Part shown: piece after piece, positions 62,873 through 64,000 of the stretch
Layout of the letters: every line of letters begins with the position of its first letter
Position numbering within the stretch: position 1 is the first letter of the stretch
Assembly (NCBI RefSeq): GCF_028285715.1
Contig: NZ_JANQOO010000007.1
Location: forward strand, 124,001 to 188,000
Direction of reading: 5' to 3'
Length of the DNA: 64,000 nt
Origin: Ulvibacterium sp.
GTDB taxonomy: Bacteria; Bacteroidota; Bacteroidia; Flavobacteriales; Flavobacteriaceae
Translations under genes and position numbers: made by a program
The notes under the pieces: generated by a model
Told to the model about the DNA's origin: nothing
The model's input: the letters and a program-made list of their open reading frames with translations, nothing else
Database searches by the model: none

Positions 62873-63616
62873 ATGGACAGAAGACAATTTTTGGCCCATT
62901 CCTCCATCCTACTTATGGGCAGCTCTTTTTTGGGTTGCCTTTCCAACAATAGGCCTACATTAAAGAGCGATCAAATCATCGGTTGTTTAGGGGACAGTAT
63001 CACTTATGGAAACAAGGAAGGTTATGTAGAACTATTGCAACAATACTATGCTAAGAACCATCCTGAAATGAACCTTACATTCCGGAACTGGGGCAAAAGT
63101 AGTGAAACCATTACCGGACTTACTGAAGAGCACCATCCTGGCCCTAGGCCCTATCTATTTGAACGCTTGGATACCCTTATGGATAGTGAACCCGTAGACG
63201 TTATTACTTTTTGTTACGGCATCAATTGTGGTATTTATGGTCCCCCTTCCCAAGCACTTTTCGATAGTTACAAAACTGGTATTTACACCTTTTTGGAAAA
63301 AATAAAACAAAGGAATATTAGGGCCATACTTTTAACCCCTCCCCCCTTGGTCCTGGACGTTGCCCCTATTTCTCCTGCTGCCCAGGAAACCAGCTATGGA
63401 TATCTGAACCCGTATCCAGATTACGATAAGGAAGTACTCCAAGAATTCAAGGAAATTGTATTGGATTTTAACCATAGAGCGGTCATGGACATCATTGACA
63501 TCAATACTCCTCTTTTTAAGAACAGAGCGGATTGTTACGACACAGATCCCATTCATCCCAATGCACAAGGTCACCGATTGATAGCCGATATGATCATCGA
63601 AAATTTTGGAATTTAA
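62873..63616 (+). CDS. SGNH/GDSL-family hydrolase lipoprotein
   Basis: A 247-residue exported esterase. The N-terminus (DRRQFLAHSSILLMGSSFLGC) combines a twin-arginine-like pair with a lipoprotein cysteine at residue 22. SGNH block I is GCLGDSITYG with the nucleophile Ser, block II Gly is in RNWGKSSET, block III Asn in CYGINCGIYG, and block V is DPIHPNAQGHRLI with the catalytic Asp and His. Members remove acetyl or other acyl groups from glycans and lipids. It lies 72 nt after the BNR protein gene with its own -7 element. A polysaccharide-deacetylation role is inferred from its neighbours. Confidence 0.9.
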   Translation: MDRRQFLAHSSILLMGSSFLGCLSNNRPTLKSDQIIGCLGDSITYGNKEGYVELLQQYYAKNHPEMNLTFRNWGKSSETITGLTEEHHPGPRPYLFERLDTLMDSEPVDVITFCYGINCGIYGPPSQALFDSYKTGIYTFLEKIKQRNIRAILLTPPPLVLDVAPISPAAQETSYGYLNPYPDYDKEVLQEFKEIVLDFNHRAVMDIIDINTPLFKNRADCYDTDPIHPNAQGHRLIADMIIENFGI

Positions 63617-63682
63617 CACGGCTTTAAGCCCTCATGGCAGGGTATTTGCTATCTTTAGGACGTATTTGTCCAGGATAATACG

Positions 63683-64000
63683 ATGCAATTAAAATCGATA
63701 CTTGTAGTAGGCTTTGTAAGTTTGGCGACTTCCTTGATGTACGCCCAAACGGATATTCCCGCACAAAAACCGTTAAATATCGAAGCCGCCAACAAGTTGG
63801 ACCCTTTGGGAAAACCTAATCAGGGCACGGCACTCAATATCCCTTCCATTATAGATGACAAGCCCGAAATAAACCTAAGGGATTCCCTTAAGAACCCGGT
63901 AAAAATGCTGCCAGACCGCGAACTGGTACAGGCCGGCCATGGAATGAAGATAGATGCCAAGGTAGGTCCAAGAAAACCGAAGGAGGGCTCCAAGGAGCAT
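63683..64000 (+). CDS. Secreted protein of unknown function, 3' end outside window
   Basis: An open frame of 106 codons from the ATG at 63683 to the window edge. A signal peptide is clear (LVVGFVSLATSLMYAQ), followed by a hydrophilic region rich in Pro, Lys and Asn (ALNIPSIIDDKPEINLRDS). It resembles the start of an uncharacterised, conserved flavobacterial secreted protein, but the visible part has no domain I can name. It begins 66 nt after the SGNH hydrolase stop. Confidence 0.7.
   Translation, partial: MQLKSILVVGFVSLATSLMYAQTDIPAQKPLNIEAANKLDPLGKPNQGTALNIPSIIDDKPEINLRDSLKNPVKMLPDRELVQAGHGMKIDAKVGPRKPKEGSKEH

Noticed and set aside
1-64000. CRISPR arrays, tRNA or rRNA genes, prophage or intact insertion sequences
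   Set aside because: No regularly spaced repeats, cloverleaf-like sequences, transposase or phage structural genes were seen on reading both strands.

Overview
The window looks like a chromosomal stretch from a marine member of the Flavobacteriaceae (Bacteroidota). The basis is SusC/SusD proteins, DUF4249 with a TonB-dependent receptor, many lipoproteins with an acidic stretch after the lipid cysteine, a periplasmic TonB of flavobacterial type (FPGCEN motif), leaders without clear Shine-Dalgarno sequences, and several promoter elements of the TAnnTTTG type. The species cannot be fixed from what is visible. No tRNA, rRNA, CRISPR array or intact insertion sequence was seen.

Layout. (1) 1-3041, minus strand: isoprenoid genes (UbiA-type prenyltransferase, mevalonate kinase, diphosphomevalonate decarboxylase), with tspO divergent. 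(2) 3635-6840: housekeeping genes (DUF1697, BaiN/HI0933-type flavoprotein, glycerophosphodiester phosphodiesterase, small membrane protein). (3) 6898-11922, minus strand: a maltose operon (beta-phosphoglucomutase, GH65 maltose phosphorylase, GH13 lipoprotein). A LacI regulator at 16420-17451 has a palindromic operator-like site beside it. (4) 12355-15896: an AT-richer insertion between the maltose enzymes and LacI. It carries a LanC cyclase, a lanthipeptide-like precursor with a GG leader and a Cys/Ser/Thr/Gly-rich core, a DUF6734-type glycosyltransferase-like gene and one unrecognised gene, but no LanB dehydratase. (5) 17802-34491, plus strand: SusC/SusD, then three paralogous ~1100-residue FG-GAP/VCBS plus ASPIC-UnbV lipoproteins, a small lipoprotein and a beta-helix-like lipoprotein. 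(6) 34495-41037, minus strand: a four-gene operon of a hypothetical secreted protein, an STN-type TonB receptor, a DUF4249 lipoprotein and a secreted protein with a plug-like segment but no barrel. (7) 41304-45972: xylulokinase, xylose isomerase and a sodium/solute symporter. (8) 46307-48507: a vanadium-haloperoxidase-like lipoprotein coupled to a propeller-like lipoprotein, behind a well-formed flavobacterial promoter and a 27-bp tandem repeat. (9) 48546-56914: a three-part outer-membrane protein (metallophosphoesterase, kinase-like middle, Omp85-like barrel), an HD-DUF5706 fusion related to Pycsar effectors, a GAF protein and a second metallophosphoesterase. (10) 56930-64000: TonB, Gfo/Idh/MocA oxidoreductase with DoxX, then an esterase, a BNR-type propeller, an SGNH hydrolase and the start of a secreted protein.

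How it fits together. The window describes a carbohydrate-scavenging marine bacterium. SusC/D and TonB receptors import oligomers, maltose and xylose modules feed central metabolism, and surface lipoproteins process or bind ligands. The least ordinary parts are the orphan lanthipeptide locus inside the maltose region, the SusCD-linked triplet of giant propeller lipoproteins, the phosphatase/kinase-like/Omp85 fusion and the HD-DUF5706 protein without a neighbouring cyclase. Functional calls rest on motif reading by eye; no database search was possible.
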